DNA of 64,000 nucleotides from Crossiella sp. CA-258035. Lineage in GTDB: Bacteria > Actinomycetota > Actinomycetes > Mycobacteriales > Pseudonocardiaceae. Where the stretch lies: assembly GCF_030064675.1 (NCBI RefSeq), contig NZ_CP116413.1, forward strand, positions 157,001 through 221,000. The letters are read 5' to 3'. The position numbers and the translations under genes are program-made. Shown here piece by piece: positions 51,776 to 59,801 of this stretch. The notes under the pieces were generated by a model. The model was not told the origin of the DNA. It ran no database searches and was given only the letters and a program-made list of their open reading frames with translations. Numbering within the stretch: the stretch's first letter is position 1; each line of letters opens with the position of its first letter.

Positions 51776-53785
51776 ATGACCGAGACCACGCCCGGCAATG
51801 GCGCCGGAGTGCCGGACCTGTTGTGGCAACCCGAACCCGGCCGGGTCGGCGCCAGCAGGCTGGCCGCCTTCCGCGGCTGGCTGCGCACCCAGCACGGACT
51901 GGACCTGGCCGACTACTCCGCGCTGTGGCAGTGGTCCACCACCGATCTGCCCGCGTTCTGGGGCGCGCTGGCCGACTTCCTGGACGTCAAGTTCCACGAC
52001 CGGCCCAGGGCCGTGCTCGGCTCGGCCGAGATGCCCGGCGCGGAATGGTTCCCGGGCAGCACGCTCAACTACGCCGAGCACGCACTGCGGCTTGGTCCCG
52101 GCAAGGGTGAGGCCGATCCCGCGGTGGAGTTCGTCCGCGAGGACGGCCTGAGCGCCCGGCTGAGCTACGGCGAGCTGCGCGCCAGGGTCGCTGCCGCGCG
52201 GGCCGGTCTGCGCGAGCTGGGCGTGCGCCAGGGCGACCGGGTGGCCGCGCTGGTGCCGAACTCGCCGGACACCCTGATCGCCTTCCTGGCCGCGGCCAGC
52301 CTCGGCGCGGTGTGGTCCTCCTGCTCGCCGGACTTCGGCGCGCGGGCCATCTCCGACCGGTTCACCCAGATCGAGCCGACCGTGCTCATCGCGGTCAACG
52401 GCTACGTCTACAACGGACGGTCCTTCGACACCAGGCCGACCGTGGAGCGGCTGCGCGAGGAGATCCCCGGCCTGCGCGCCACCGTCCTGGTGGACTACCT
52501 GGGCAACGGCGCCACCGTGCCGGAGACCCAGGACTGGGCCGAACTGCTGGACCGGCACCGGGGCGCGCCGCTGGAGTTCGACCCGGTGCCCTTCGACCAT
52601 CCACTGTGGATCCTCTACTCCTCCGGCACCACCGGCCTGCCCAAGGGCATCGTGCACGGCCACGGCGGCATCGTGCTGGAACACCTCAAAGCCCTTGCCC
52701 TGCACGGGGACCTGGGCCCCGGCGAGCGGTTCCTGTGGTTCACCACCACCGGCTGGATGATGTGGAACTACCTCGTCTCCGGGCTGCTGGTGGGCTGCAC
52801 CGTGGTGCTCTTCGACGGCAGCCCCGGCCACCCCGACCTGGGCGCGCTGTGGCGGATCGTGGAGCAGCTCGAGGTCACCTACTTCGGCACCTCCGCGCCG
52901 TACGTGCAGTCCTGCCTCAAGCAGGGCCTGCGCCCGGCCGAGCAGCACGACCTGTCCGCGCTGCGGGTGATCGGCTCCACCGGCGCCCCGCTGAGCCCCG
53001 AGGGCTTCGCCTGGCTGGCTGAGCACGTCGGCGAGCGGATCCAGATCGCCAGCGTCTCCGGCGGCACCGACCTGTGCACCGCCTTCGTCGGCGCGGCGCC
53101 GGACGTGCCGGTGTGGCTGGGCGAGATCTCCTGCCGGATGCTCGGCGCCGCGGTGGCCGCCTACGACGAGGCGGGCAACCCGGTGCTGGACGAGGTCGGC
53201 GAGCTGGTAATCACGCAGCCGATGCCGTCGATGCCGGTGTTCTTCTGGCGGGACGCCGACGGCAGCCGGTTGCGCGAGGCCTACTTCGAGACCTACCCGG
53301 GCATCTGGCGGCACGGCGACTGGATCAAGATCACACCGCGCGGGTCCTGCGTGATCTACGGCCGGAGTGACTCCACGCTCAACCGCGGCGGCGTGCGGAT
53401 GGGCACCAGCGAGTTCTACCGGGTGGTCGAGGGCTTCGAGGAGGTGCTCGACTCGCTCGTCATCGACACCTCCGGCGCTGGTCAGACCGATGGCGAGCTG
53501 CTGTGCTTCCTGGTGCTGGCGCCGGGGGCCGAGCTGGCCGAGGTGGAGCCGAGGCTGCGCGCGGAGCTGCGCGGCGCGCTCTCGCCCAGGCACGTGCCCA
53601 ACCGGTTCCTGGCCATCACCGACGTGCCGCGCACGCTCAACGGCAAGAAGTGCGAGGTGCCGGTGAAGAAGATCCTGGCCGGCATGCCGCCGGAGCGAGC
53701 GGTCAGCCGGGACGCGCTGACCAACCCGGAGGCGCTGCGGCCGTTCGAGGAGCTGGCCGCCAGGGCCGCCGGAACCGGGCCGTGA
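51776..53785 (+). CDS. Acetoacetyl-CoA synthetase
   Basis: A 669-residue adenylate-forming enzyme. The ACS-type N-terminal region (WFPGSTLNYAEHALR) and the ATP motif YSSGTTGLPKGIVHGHGG are clear, followed by TTTGWMMWNYLVSGLL, SGGTDLCTAFVG and the hinge/C-terminal Lys region PRTLNGKKCEVPVKKILAG. These details (GWMMWN, CTAFVG, long N-terminus) separate acetoacetyl-CoA ligases from acetyl-CoA synthetases. It activates acetoacetate to acetoacetyl-CoA in ketone-body or PHB metabolism; a thiolase gene lies 5 kb downstream. Length is normal for the family. Confidence 0.93.
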   Translation: MTETTPGNGAGVPDLLWQPEPGRVGASRLAAFRGWLRTQHGLDLADYSALWQWSTTDLPAFWGALADFLDVKFHDRPRAVLGSAEMPGAEWFPGSTLNYAEHALRLGPGKGEADPAVEFVREDGLSARLSYGELRARVAAARAGLRELGVRQGDRVAALVPNSPDTLIAFLAAASLGAVWSSCSPDFGARAISDRFTQIEPTVLIAVNGYVYNGRSFDTRPTVERLREEIPGLRATVLVDYLGNGATVPETQDWAELLDRHRGAPLEFDPVPFDHPLWILYSSGTTGLPKGIVHGHGGIVLEHLKALALHGDLGPGERFLWFTTTGWMMWNYLVSGLLVGCTVVLFDGSPGHPDLGALWRIVEQLEVTYFGTSAPYVQSCLKQGLRPAEQHDLSALRVIGSTGAPLSPEGFAWLAEHVGERIQIASVSGGTDLCTAFVGAAPDVPVWLGEISCRMLGAAVAAYDEAGNPVLDEVGELVITQPMPSMPVFFWRDADGSRLREAYFETYPGIWRHGDWIKITPRGSCVIYGRSDSTLNRGGVRMGTSEFYRVVEGFEEVLDSLVIDTSGAGQTDGELLCFLVLAPGAELAEVEPRLRAELRGALSPRHVPNRFLAITDVPRTLNGKKCEVPVKKILAGMPPERAVSRDALTNPEALRPFEELAARAAGTGP

Positions 53786-54011
53786 CGTGGGCCGACGGCT
53801 TTGGTAAGTGAATTACCGAAGTGTCATCCGATCGAGTGTTGCCAAGTTCGCGGGGCGGGTGAAACCGTCTGCGCGTGTCCACCGGACGTGGGACCGGGTG
53901 GACGCAGGGGATGGTCCGGACGCACGGGTCGTCCGCGATCATGGGAATCCGCGGTGGACAGCTGGGGCAGGGCGGCAAACGCCCTGCTCCGGCCCCTGAT
54001 GACCCCCCGTT

Positions 54012-54040
54012 TTGGCGGATGGCTCGGGGGTGTGTAAAGT
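54012..54040 (+). promoter_or_regulatory. Promoter for the tRNA-Ser/tRNA-Arg pair
   Basis: TTGGCG (54012-54017), a 17-base spacer and TAAAGT (54035-54040) form a near-consensus housekeeping promoter 28 bases upstream of the tRNA. The rest of the 283-base gap after the acetoacetyl-CoA synthetase gene shows no convincing gene. Confidence 0.65.
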
Positions 54041-54068
54041 ACTGATCCGGCGGCCCCACAAGGCCCCG

Positions 54069-54159
54069 GGAGGCTTCGCCTAGTCTGGTCTATGGCGCCG
54101 CACTGCTAATGCGGTTGGGGGCTTCAACCCCCTCCCGGGTTCAAATCCCGGAGCCTCCG
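54069..54159 (+). tRNA. tRNA-Ser(GCU)
   Basis: Acceptor GGAGGCT/AGCCTCC, anticodon stem CCGCA/TGCGG around CTGCTAA (anticodon GCT), a long variable arm GGGGGCTTCAACCCCC and T-arm GGGTTCAAATCCC. Discriminator G at 54159; the CCA end is not encoded. Confidence 0.97.
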
Positions 54160-54198
54160 CAGTGCTTGGCTTCGGTCAGGCCACAACTGAAGAATGAT

Positions 54199-54274
54199 GC
54201 GCTCGTAGCTCAACGGATAGAGCACTTGACTACGGATCAAGAGGTTGCAGGTTCGAATCCTGCCGAGCGCGCCA
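54199..54274 (+). tRNA. tRNA-Arg(ACG)
   Basis: Acceptor GCGCTCG/CGAGCGC, D-arm with GTAGCTCAACGGATAGAGC, anticodon stem CTTGA/TCAAG around CTACGGA (anticodon ACG, read as ICG), T-arm CAGGTTCGAATCCTG, and an encoded CCA. It follows tRNA-Ser by 39 bases and shares its transcript. Confidence 0.97.
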
Positions 54275-54281
54275 CCCGCTC

Positions 54282-54314
54282 AGAACTGCCGCCTGTCGGC
54301 AGTTCTTTGCTTTC
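54282..54314 (+). terminator. Intrinsic terminator of the tRNA transcript
   Basis: AGAACTGCCG (54282-54291) pairs exactly with CGGCAGTTCT (54297-54306) around CCTGT and is followed by TTGCTTTC. It ends the two-tRNA unit. Confidence 0.85.
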
Positions 54315-54502
54315 TGTGCTAGACTGGTCCCATCAGTTGGATGCAGTCATCTTTTCCTCGAACGTTGTGAAGCGCCCGCAGGAATTTTGACCGGCGGGCT
54401 CGCGCGTTCGGGAGGCATCTCTCCCTTCATCGCACCAGCCTGCCTGCGGCAGCTGTTGGCCTGCGAGGTGCAGGTCGCGAAGAGTGCAATCAGGGAGAGC
54501 AG

Positions 54503-54706
54503 ATGGCTAAGGGCACTGTGAAGTGGTTCAACGGCGAGAAGGGCTTCGGCTTCATCGCCCAGGCTGATGGCGGTCCGGACGTCTTCGTCCACTTCAGTGC
54601 TATCCAGGGCAACGGTTACCGGACCCTGGAAGAGAACCAGCCGGTGGAGTTCGAGATCACCCAGGGCCCCAAGGGTCCGCAGGCGGAGCAGGTCCGCGCC
54701 GTCTGA
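54503..54706 (+). CDS. Cold-shock protein (CspA family)
   Basis: A 67-residue single cold-shock domain with RNP1 KGFGFI and RNP2 VFVHFS, both intact. These five-strand barrels bind single-stranded RNA and DNA and melt mRNA structure. AGGGAGAG precedes the ATG. At least 150 bases of untranslated DNA lies upstream, with CCTGCCTGCGGCAGC and GCCTGCGAGGTGCAGG stem-forming segments, as in csp leaders where structure controls translation. A strong stem-loop follows the gene. Confidence 0.96.
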   Translation: MAKGTVKWFNGEKGFGFIAQADGGPDVFVHFSAIQGNGYRTLEENQPVEFEITQGPKGPQAEQVRAV

Positions 54707-54732
54707 GGCGTACCGCCACGCGGCTCTGTCAG

Positions 54733-54761
54733 AAGCCCACACCGCTGGTCGGTGTGGGCTT
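54733..54761 (+). terminator. Stem-loop terminator after the cold-shock gene
   Basis: AAGCCCACACCG (54733-54744) pairs perfectly over 12 bases with CGGTGTGGGCTT (54750-54761) around CTGGT. There is no long T-run, which is common for high-GC actinobacterial terminators. Confidence 0.78.
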
Positions 54762-55184
54762 CGCCGCATTCGCGGTAGGTACCCGGATGACTTTGCTAAC
54801 GGATTGATCTCGGCGAGATCACGAAAACGCAACTGTGGTCGCGGCGAGGTTTAGCGTCTGCCGGTCCAGCCAGTTTCGCACTGTAGCGGACTTTCTTCTG
54901 TTCAGAAGTAACGCTACCCCATAATGCGAGGTCAAATGGCTGTGGTAGCGCCGCTGGCAAGACGAATGAATTAGGCCGAACGGTGTAGTGTCCGATAGCG
55001 CTGGGTAAGGGATTGTGTACCCACCCCTGGTGACGGCCCTTTGGAACCCGGCGGTACTGTCCGTCGCGTTCTCGCCCCGGTCGCGCCCCCTTGCGGCCCA
55101 CGTCGGGTGAGTACCAGCGCTGACACCTCGTATCCCCATATGCCCGTTCTGGGAGTCCCCACACTTCCGGCGGGAAGGAGAGTT
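54762..55184 (+). other. 423-base non-coding region upstream of the thioester surface protein
   Basis: No convincing gene on either strand. The region is less GC-rich than its surroundings. A nested stem is visible: GTAGCG (54883-54888) with CGCTAC (54912-54917), enclosing CTTCTG (54895-54900) and CAGAAG (54903-54908). The last bases before the ATG carry GAAGGAG. It probably holds the promoter and a long leader for the surface-protein gene; no promoter can be placed with confidence. Confidence 0.5.
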
Positions 55185-56342
55185 ATGACATCTCGGTTGC
55201 GCGCCGCGCGCCTCGGCGCGGTGCTCCTCACTGCGACCGCGATTTCGCTGGTTTCCGCACTCCCGGCCATGGCGCAGACGAAGGCCAAGGTCGACAAGAC
55301 CGCCAACGAGGGCACGATGCACGTGCGCCTCAACGACGGCAGCTCCATCCCCACCCTGCTGATCGGCCTCCGGCTGGCCGACGGCACCGCGCTCAAGACC
55401 TACTGCGTCGAGCTGACCGTCGGCGTGCGCGACAACGCGCAGATGATCGAGGCCCCGTGGAGCAAGTACCCGGGCGCCGACAGCAAGGGCCACGACAACC
55501 AGTCGGACTTCAAGTCCAGCCCTGACAAGGTCAACTGGATCCTGCACCACTCCTACCCGACCATCGGGCTGGCCGAGCTGGGCAAGACCGTTGGCGCCGA
55601 CCTCGACAACAACGAGGCCATCGCGGGCACCCAGGCCGCGATCTGGCACTACAGCAACAAGGTCAGCCTGCACGCGAACAACACCGATGACGTCAAGGCG
55701 GTGTACAAGTACCTGACCGGCGAGAAGAACGTCGGCATGAAGGAGCAGCCCAAGCCCTCGCTTGAGCTGACCCCGGACCAGCTCGCCGGTGCGGCCGGCA
55801 GCAAGCTCGGCCCGTTCACGGTCAAGTCCACCGCGGAGAAGATCAAGCTCACCGCGGACGCGCCCAAGGGCGTCAAGGTCGTGGACAAGGCGGGCAAGGA
55901 GATCGTCGAGGCCGCCAACGGCCAGGAGATCTTCGTCGACGTCCCGGCCGACGCCGCCGCCGGCAAGGCGAGCTTCAAGCTGGAAGCCACCACCAAGATC
56001 GACAAGGGTCGGCTGTTCGTCGCCAACGACGGCAAGCCCTCGCAGACCCTGATCCTGGCCCAGGCGACCAACGCCAAGCTGGCCGCGCAGGCCAACGTCA
56101 CGTGGAAGGCCGGTCAGCCGACCACCAAGCCGACCCCCAGCACCACCACCCCGGCTCCGACCACGACCACGTCGAAGGCGGAGATCCCGGCGACCACCAC
56201 CAGCCCGGTGCCTCCGGTGAAGAACACCGGCGGCCTGGCCAACACCGGCGCCTCGGTGATCACCCTGTCGCTGGTCGGCGTGGTGCTCCTCGGCGGCGGT
56301 GCGCTCGCCCTGGTGCTCCAGCGCCGCAGGAAGCGCGCCTGA
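55185..56342 (+). CDS. Thioester-domain (TQXA) surface protein with LAXTG sorting signal
   Basis: A 385-residue cell-wall protein. The signal peptide (LGAVLLTATAISLVSALPAMA) ends near residue 29. A thioester domain follows: the Cys in LKTYCVELTVG and the TQAAIW motif in AIAGTQAAIWHYSN, which together can form an internal Cys-Gln thioester used for covalent attachment. A middle region of Lys-rich beta repeats leads to a Thr/Pro stalk (TTKPTPSTTTPAPTTTT) and a sorting end: LANTG, a hydrophobic helix and RRRKRA. LAxTG is the signal of class E sortases of actinobacteria. The bidirectional terminator after it separates it from the next gene. Target of the thioester unknown. Confidence 0.9.
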   Translation: MTSRLRAARLGAVLLTATAISLVSALPAMAQTKAKVDKTANEGTMHVRLNDGSSIPTLLIGLRLADGTALKTYCVELTVGVRDNAQMIEAPWSKYPGADSKGHDNQSDFKSSPDKVNWILHHSYPTIGLAELGKTVGADLDNNEAIAGTQAAIWHYSNKVSLHANNTDDVKAVYKYLTGEKNVGMKEQPKPSLELTPDQLAGAAGSKLGPFTVKSTAEKIKLTADAPKGVKVVDKAGKEIVEAANGQEIFVDVPADAAAGKASFKLEATTKIDKGRLFVANDGKPSQTLILAQATNAKLAAQANVTWKAGQPTTKPTPSTTTPAPTTTTSKAEIPATTTSPVPPVKNTGGLANTGASVITLSLVGVVLLGGGALALVLQRRRKRA

Positions 56343-56362
56343 GCAACTGACTAGCTAGACCG

Positions 56363-56399
56363 GCTGCGCCGGGCTCCCAACGGGGGAGCCCGGCGCAGC
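56363..56399. terminator. Bidirectional stem-loop terminator
   Basis: GCTGCGCCGGGCTCCC (56363-56378) pairs exactly over 16 bases with GGGAGCCCGGCGCAGC (56384-56399). It lies between the convergent surface-protein gene and BNR-repeat gene and should serve both. Confidence 0.85.
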
Positions 56400-56412
56400 T
56401 TCTCCTTGTGCC

Positions 56413-57825
56413 TCAGGACTTCCGGAGCACGCAGCCCAGGATCGGCAGCTCCAGGCGGCAGCGCGCCGGGGGCAGTCCGGCCACGTAGATGTCGCCGTCG
56501 GCCACGGCCACGTTGCGGTCGCTGGACGCGCCGGTGGCGATGATCCGGGCCGGATCGCGGAACCCGGTCACCACCTCGACCCGCTGCACCGGCTTCGGCG
56601 TGCGGATCACCGTCTCCGGGCTCCAGTGCTTGCCGCCGCGCAGCAGGAAGGTCTCGATGTCCGGCTTGGCGTCCCTGGTGGCGTAGACCCGCCAGGTGTT
56701 GCCGTCCAGCCGCTCGATCTCCCTGGTGCGGTAGCCGGTGGCCACCTCGGTGACCACCCACCGGCCGCCCTCGAACACCGCGGCCCTGTTGTGCCACAGC
56801 CCGGTGTTGTCGGTCTCGAACCACAGCGTGAACGGTTTCCCGTTGGCCACGCCGACCTGCTGGATGTAGTCCGGCGACTTGATCCCGCCGGGCAGCGCCA
56901 GCGGGGTCTCCACGATCTTGAGCCGCTGCTCCTGGTCCGCGTCGTCGATCTGGGTGCCCAGGTCACGGCCGGACGCGGAGTAGAAGTGCCGGTTCGCCGG
57001 GTCGAACCAGGCGTAGTAGATGTTGCGGTGGTAGCGGTCGTGCTTGTGGCCCTCCGGCCCACCGCCGGCCAGCGTGTAGACGATGTGCACCCGCTCCCGG
57101 TTGCCCAACGAGGCCGGCTCGTAGCGCAACTGGCCGATGTAGATCTCGTCCATGTGGTCCGCGCGGCTGGTCGAGCCGATGGCGAACCGCTGCCCGGTCA
57201 GCTGTTCGGAGTTGCGCCAGCTGCGGCCGTTGTCGGTGGAGACCACGTAGCGCATCGGGCGGAAGTCGGTGGGCTTGCTCGGGTCCAGCTCCTGCGAGGT
57301 CTCCCGGAAGAAGACGTAGATGGTGCCGTTGGCGGTCTTGAACGGCATCGGGTAGCTGGCCGCGGCGCCCTCGGCGATGGTGTGCTGGGTCCAGTCGCCC
57401 TCGACCGAGCGCGGCTTGGGCGAGCGGGTCAGCCGCAGGGACTTGTTGTGCATGCCCTGGAAGACCAGCAGGTAACCGTCGTCGGCCTGGACGATGGTCG
57501 GGTAGTTGTGCGGGTCGGACTCGCCGTCGGCGATCTGCCGCGGCGCGGTCCAGGTCTTCTTCTTGTGGTCGTAGGCCTGCACGTAGTTGTGCGCGTGCTG
57601 ACCGGACCAGGTGGTGATGGTCTGGTCGGTGACCTTGTCGTACACCGCGCCGGCCATCGGGCGGCGGTCGGTGCGGGATGCCACCGTGCTGGCCGGTGTC
57701 ATCACGTCGAACCGCGGCGCGGCCTTGCTCAGGTTCGCCTCCGGGGCAGCGACGGCCACGGGGGCGGTCACCAGCGCCGCTGCGATCAGCGGCAAGGGCA
57801 ACAGGGCGCGAAGTGTTCGCGTCAT
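56413..57825 (-). CDS. Secreted BNR-repeat protein (BNR_4 type)
   Basis: A 470-residue exported protein with signal peptide (LLPLPLIAAALVTAPVAVAA). The mature protein is a beta-propeller with BNR-like turns: HAHNYVQAYDHKKKTW, DGESDPHNYPTIVQADDGYLLVF, YPMPFKTANGTIYVFFRE and STDNGRSWRNSEQL (the S-x-D-x-G-x-x-W Asp box). This layout matches the BNR_4 family, which includes polysaccharide lyases acting on rhamnose- or uronate-containing polymers. Conserved His and Tyr residues (HNYP, YYAWFD) could be catalytic. Substrate not identifiable. Confidence 0.82.
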   Translation of the reverse strand: MTRTLRALLPLPLIAAALVTAPVAVAAPEANLSKAAPRFDVMTPASTVASRTDRRPMAGAVYDKVTDQTITTWSGQHAHNYVQAYDHKKKTWTAPRQIADGESDPHNYPTIVQADDGYLLVFQGMHNKSLRLTRSPKPRSVEGDWTQHTIAEGAAASYPMPFKTANGTIYVFFRETSQELDPSKPTDFRPMRYVVSTDNGRSWRNSEQLTGQRFAIGSTSRADHMDEIYIGQLRYEPASLGNRERVHIVYTLAGGGPEGHKHDRYHRNIYYAWFDPANRHFYSASGRDLGTQIDDADQEQRLKIVETPLALPGGIKSPDYIQQVGVANGKPFTLWFETDNTGLWHNRAAVFEGGRWVVTEVATGYRTREIERLDGNTWRVYATRDAKPDIETFLLRGGKHWSPETVIRTPKPVQRVEVVTGFRDPARIIATGASSDRNVAVADGDIYVAGLPPARCRLELPILGCVLRKS

Positions 57826-57919
57826 GGGCGGGGACCTCCTGGTTACCAGCGGTATCCAGGCGGCGGCAGCGACTACTTAACCATAGGAGGGCCGTTCAAG
57901 GTCGAGTACGCTCGATCGC

Positions 57920-58531
57920 GTGCAGGAACAGGTGAACTCCACAGCTACCGTCCGGCGGCAGAAGATGGTCACCTGGCGGGGTCATGACCTGCCAAGCCTG
58001 GAGTCCGCGCGACTGGTGCTGGCCGAGGGCCTGCGCTTCCGCGGCACCGGCCGCCTCATCGTCGCCGCCAACACCGAGACCGGGGCGTTCAGCGCCTCCT
58101 ACGAGGTCGGGGTGAACGAGGCGGGCGAGGTCAAGCGCTTGCTCGTGCGCAGCACCACCGCCGAGCACGAGCGCCAGATCTCCTTCAGCCGCTCGCACGA
58201 CGGCTTCTGGCTCTACGACCGCGGCCAGGGCCCGCAGCGGGAGGAGTTCCAGGGCGCGGCCGAGGTGGACGTGCAGTTCTGCGTGCTGTTCAACACCCTG
58301 CCGATCCGCCGCCACCAGCTGCACCGGGAAGCCGGCGAGGCGACCATGCCGGTGCTCTGGGTGTCGCTGCCGGAGCTGGAGCTCAAGGTCGTGCACCAGA
58401 CCTACCGCACGGTGAGCGCAGGCGAGCAGGAGTCGGTGGTCAACTTCTCCCACCTCGGTTTCACCGCGGACATCACCGTCTGCGAGGACGCCGTGGTCCT
58501 GGACTACCCGGGTATCTCCGGCCGGATCTAA
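57920..58531 (+). CDS. Putative glycolipid-binding family protein
   Basis: A 203-residue protein with TWRGHDLPSLESARL at the start and VDVQFCVLFNTLPIRRHQL in the middle, the two most conserved stretches of the PF06475 (glycolipid_bind) family. It has no signal peptide or membrane segment. The family is built of beta-strands forming a barrel thought to hold a lipid. The GTG at 57920 is 94 bases from the divergent BNR gene. Its stop overlaps that of the convergent thiolase. Confidence 0.75.
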   Translation: MQEQVNSTATVRRQKMVTWRGHDLPSLESARLVLAEGLRFRGTGRLIVAANTETGAFSASYEVGVNEAGEVKRLLVRSTTAEHERQISFSRSHDGFWLYDRGQGPQREEFQGAAEVDVQFCVLFNTLPIRRHQLHREAGEATMPVLWVSLPELELKVVHQTYRTVSAGEQESVVNFSHLGFTADITVCEDAVVLDYPGISGRI

Positions 58532-59736
58532 ACCCGGACCGCGATCGCCACACCCTGGCCCACGCCGACGCAGGCCGCCGCGATCCCCAGGCCGCCGCCG
58601 CGCTGACGCAGGTGGCGGCACAGGTCGATGATCACCCTGGGCATGGACGCGCCCAGCGGGTGGCCGTAGGCGATCGCGCCGCCGTGCACGTTGACCCGGT
58701 CCCGGTCCACCTCGGGCAGGTGGTGCAGCACGGACAGCGCCATCGCGGCGAAGGCCTCGTTGATCTCCCACAGGTCCACGTTCTCCGCGCGCACGCCCAG
58801 CCGCAGCAGCAGGCGGCGGATCGCGGGCACCGGGGCCAGGGTGAACCGGTGCGGCTCGTCCGCGGCCACGGTGCCGGCCACGATCTCGCCCAGCGGCTGC
58901 ACGCCCAGCTCGGTGGCGGCGGCCTCGGTGCCGATCAGCGCGGCCACCGCGCCGTCGCTCAGCGGTGAGGAGTTGCCCGCGGTGACCGGGCCGTCGGCGG
59001 AGAAGGCCGACTTGAGCTGGGCCAGCTTCTTCTCCGAGGTGTCCGAGCGGACCGACTCGTCCCTGCGCACGATCTGGGTGGAGCGCGGGCCTTCCGGGGC
59101 CAGTACCGGGAAGACGAAGCCGTCGTGCACCCCGGCGTCCCAGGCGGCCGCGGCCCTGCGGTGCGAGCGCAGCGCGAACAGGTCCATCTCCTCGCGGGTG
59201 ATGTTCAGCCCGGTGGCCACCTGCTCGGCGGCCAGGCCCAGCGGCACCGTCCACTCCGCGCGCATCCTCGGGTTGACCAGCCGCCAGCCCAGCGCGGTGG
59301 AGACCACCTCCATCCGGTCCGGCAGCCCCTTGTCCGGGCGCGGCATGACGAACGGGGCCCGGCTCATGCCCTCCACGCCGCCGACCACCACCAGGTCCGC
59401 GTCCCCGGCCACGATGGCCCGCCTGGCCTGCACGAACGTCTCGCCGCCGGAGGCGCACAGCCGGTTGAGGGTCACCCCCGGCACGGTCACCGGCAGCCCG
59501 GCCAGCAGCGCGGCCATCCTGGCCACGTTCCGGTTGTCCTCACCGGCGCCGTTGGCATCGCCGTAGATCACGTCGTCGATGCGCGCCGGATCCAGCTGCC
59601 CGCTGCCGTCCGGCCCGTGCCGCCGGAGCAGCTCGGTGATCGGCAACGTCGCCAGGTCGTCCACCCGGACCTCGGACAGGCCACCGCGGTAGCGGCCGAA
59701 CGGGGTGCGAGCGGCATCCAGGATCAGTGCGGGCAT
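58528..59736 (-). CDS. Acetyl-CoA acetyltransferase (thiolase)
   Basis: A 402-residue thiolase with all catalytic parts: NRLCASGGETF (nucleophile Cys), the NEAF motif in WEINEAFAAMAL, GGAIAYGHPLGAS (His) and the C-terminal Cys in ACVGVGQG. It condenses or cleaves acetoacetyl-CoA or 3-oxoacyl-CoA. The ATG at 59736 (MPALILDAARTPFG) is preferred to 59754 as thiolases start close to this motif. Together with acetoacetyl-CoA synthetase 5 kb away it could process acetoacetate to acetyl-CoA. Confidence 0.93.
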   Translation of the reverse strand: MPALILDAARTPFGRYRGGLSEVRVDDLATLPITELLRRHGPDGSGQLDPARIDDVIYGDANGAGEDNRNVARMAALLAGLPVTVPGVTLNRLCASGGETFVQARRAIVAGDADLVVVGGVEGMSRAPFVMPRPDKGLPDRMEVVSTALGWRLVNPRMRAEWTVPLGLAAEQVATGLNITREEMDLFALRSHRRAAAAWDAGVHDGFVFPVLAPEGPRSTQIVRRDESVRSDTSEKKLAQLKSAFSADGPVTAGNSSPLSDGAVAALIGTEAAATELGVQPLGEIVAGTVAADEPHRFTLAPVPAIRRLLLRLGVRAENVDLWEINEAFAAMALSVLHHLPEVDRDRVNVHGGAIAYGHPLGASMPRVIIDLCRHLRQRGGGLGIAAACVGVGQGVAIAVRV

Positions 59737-59801
59737 ACCCCCATGCTGGACCATGCGAGCCGTTCTCGCGTCGCCGCTGTGAGATCACCGACGAGCGGAG
59801 A

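Noticed and set aside
53801-54037. Short open frames between acetoacetyl-CoA synthetase and the tRNAs
   Set aside because: Overlapping frames of similar length in several phases, no family resemblance, and the tRNA promoter lies within; treated as intergenic.
54796-55673. Minus-strand frames across the leader of the thioester protein gene
   Set aside because: They run opposite a clear signal-peptide gene and show no domain or codon bias.
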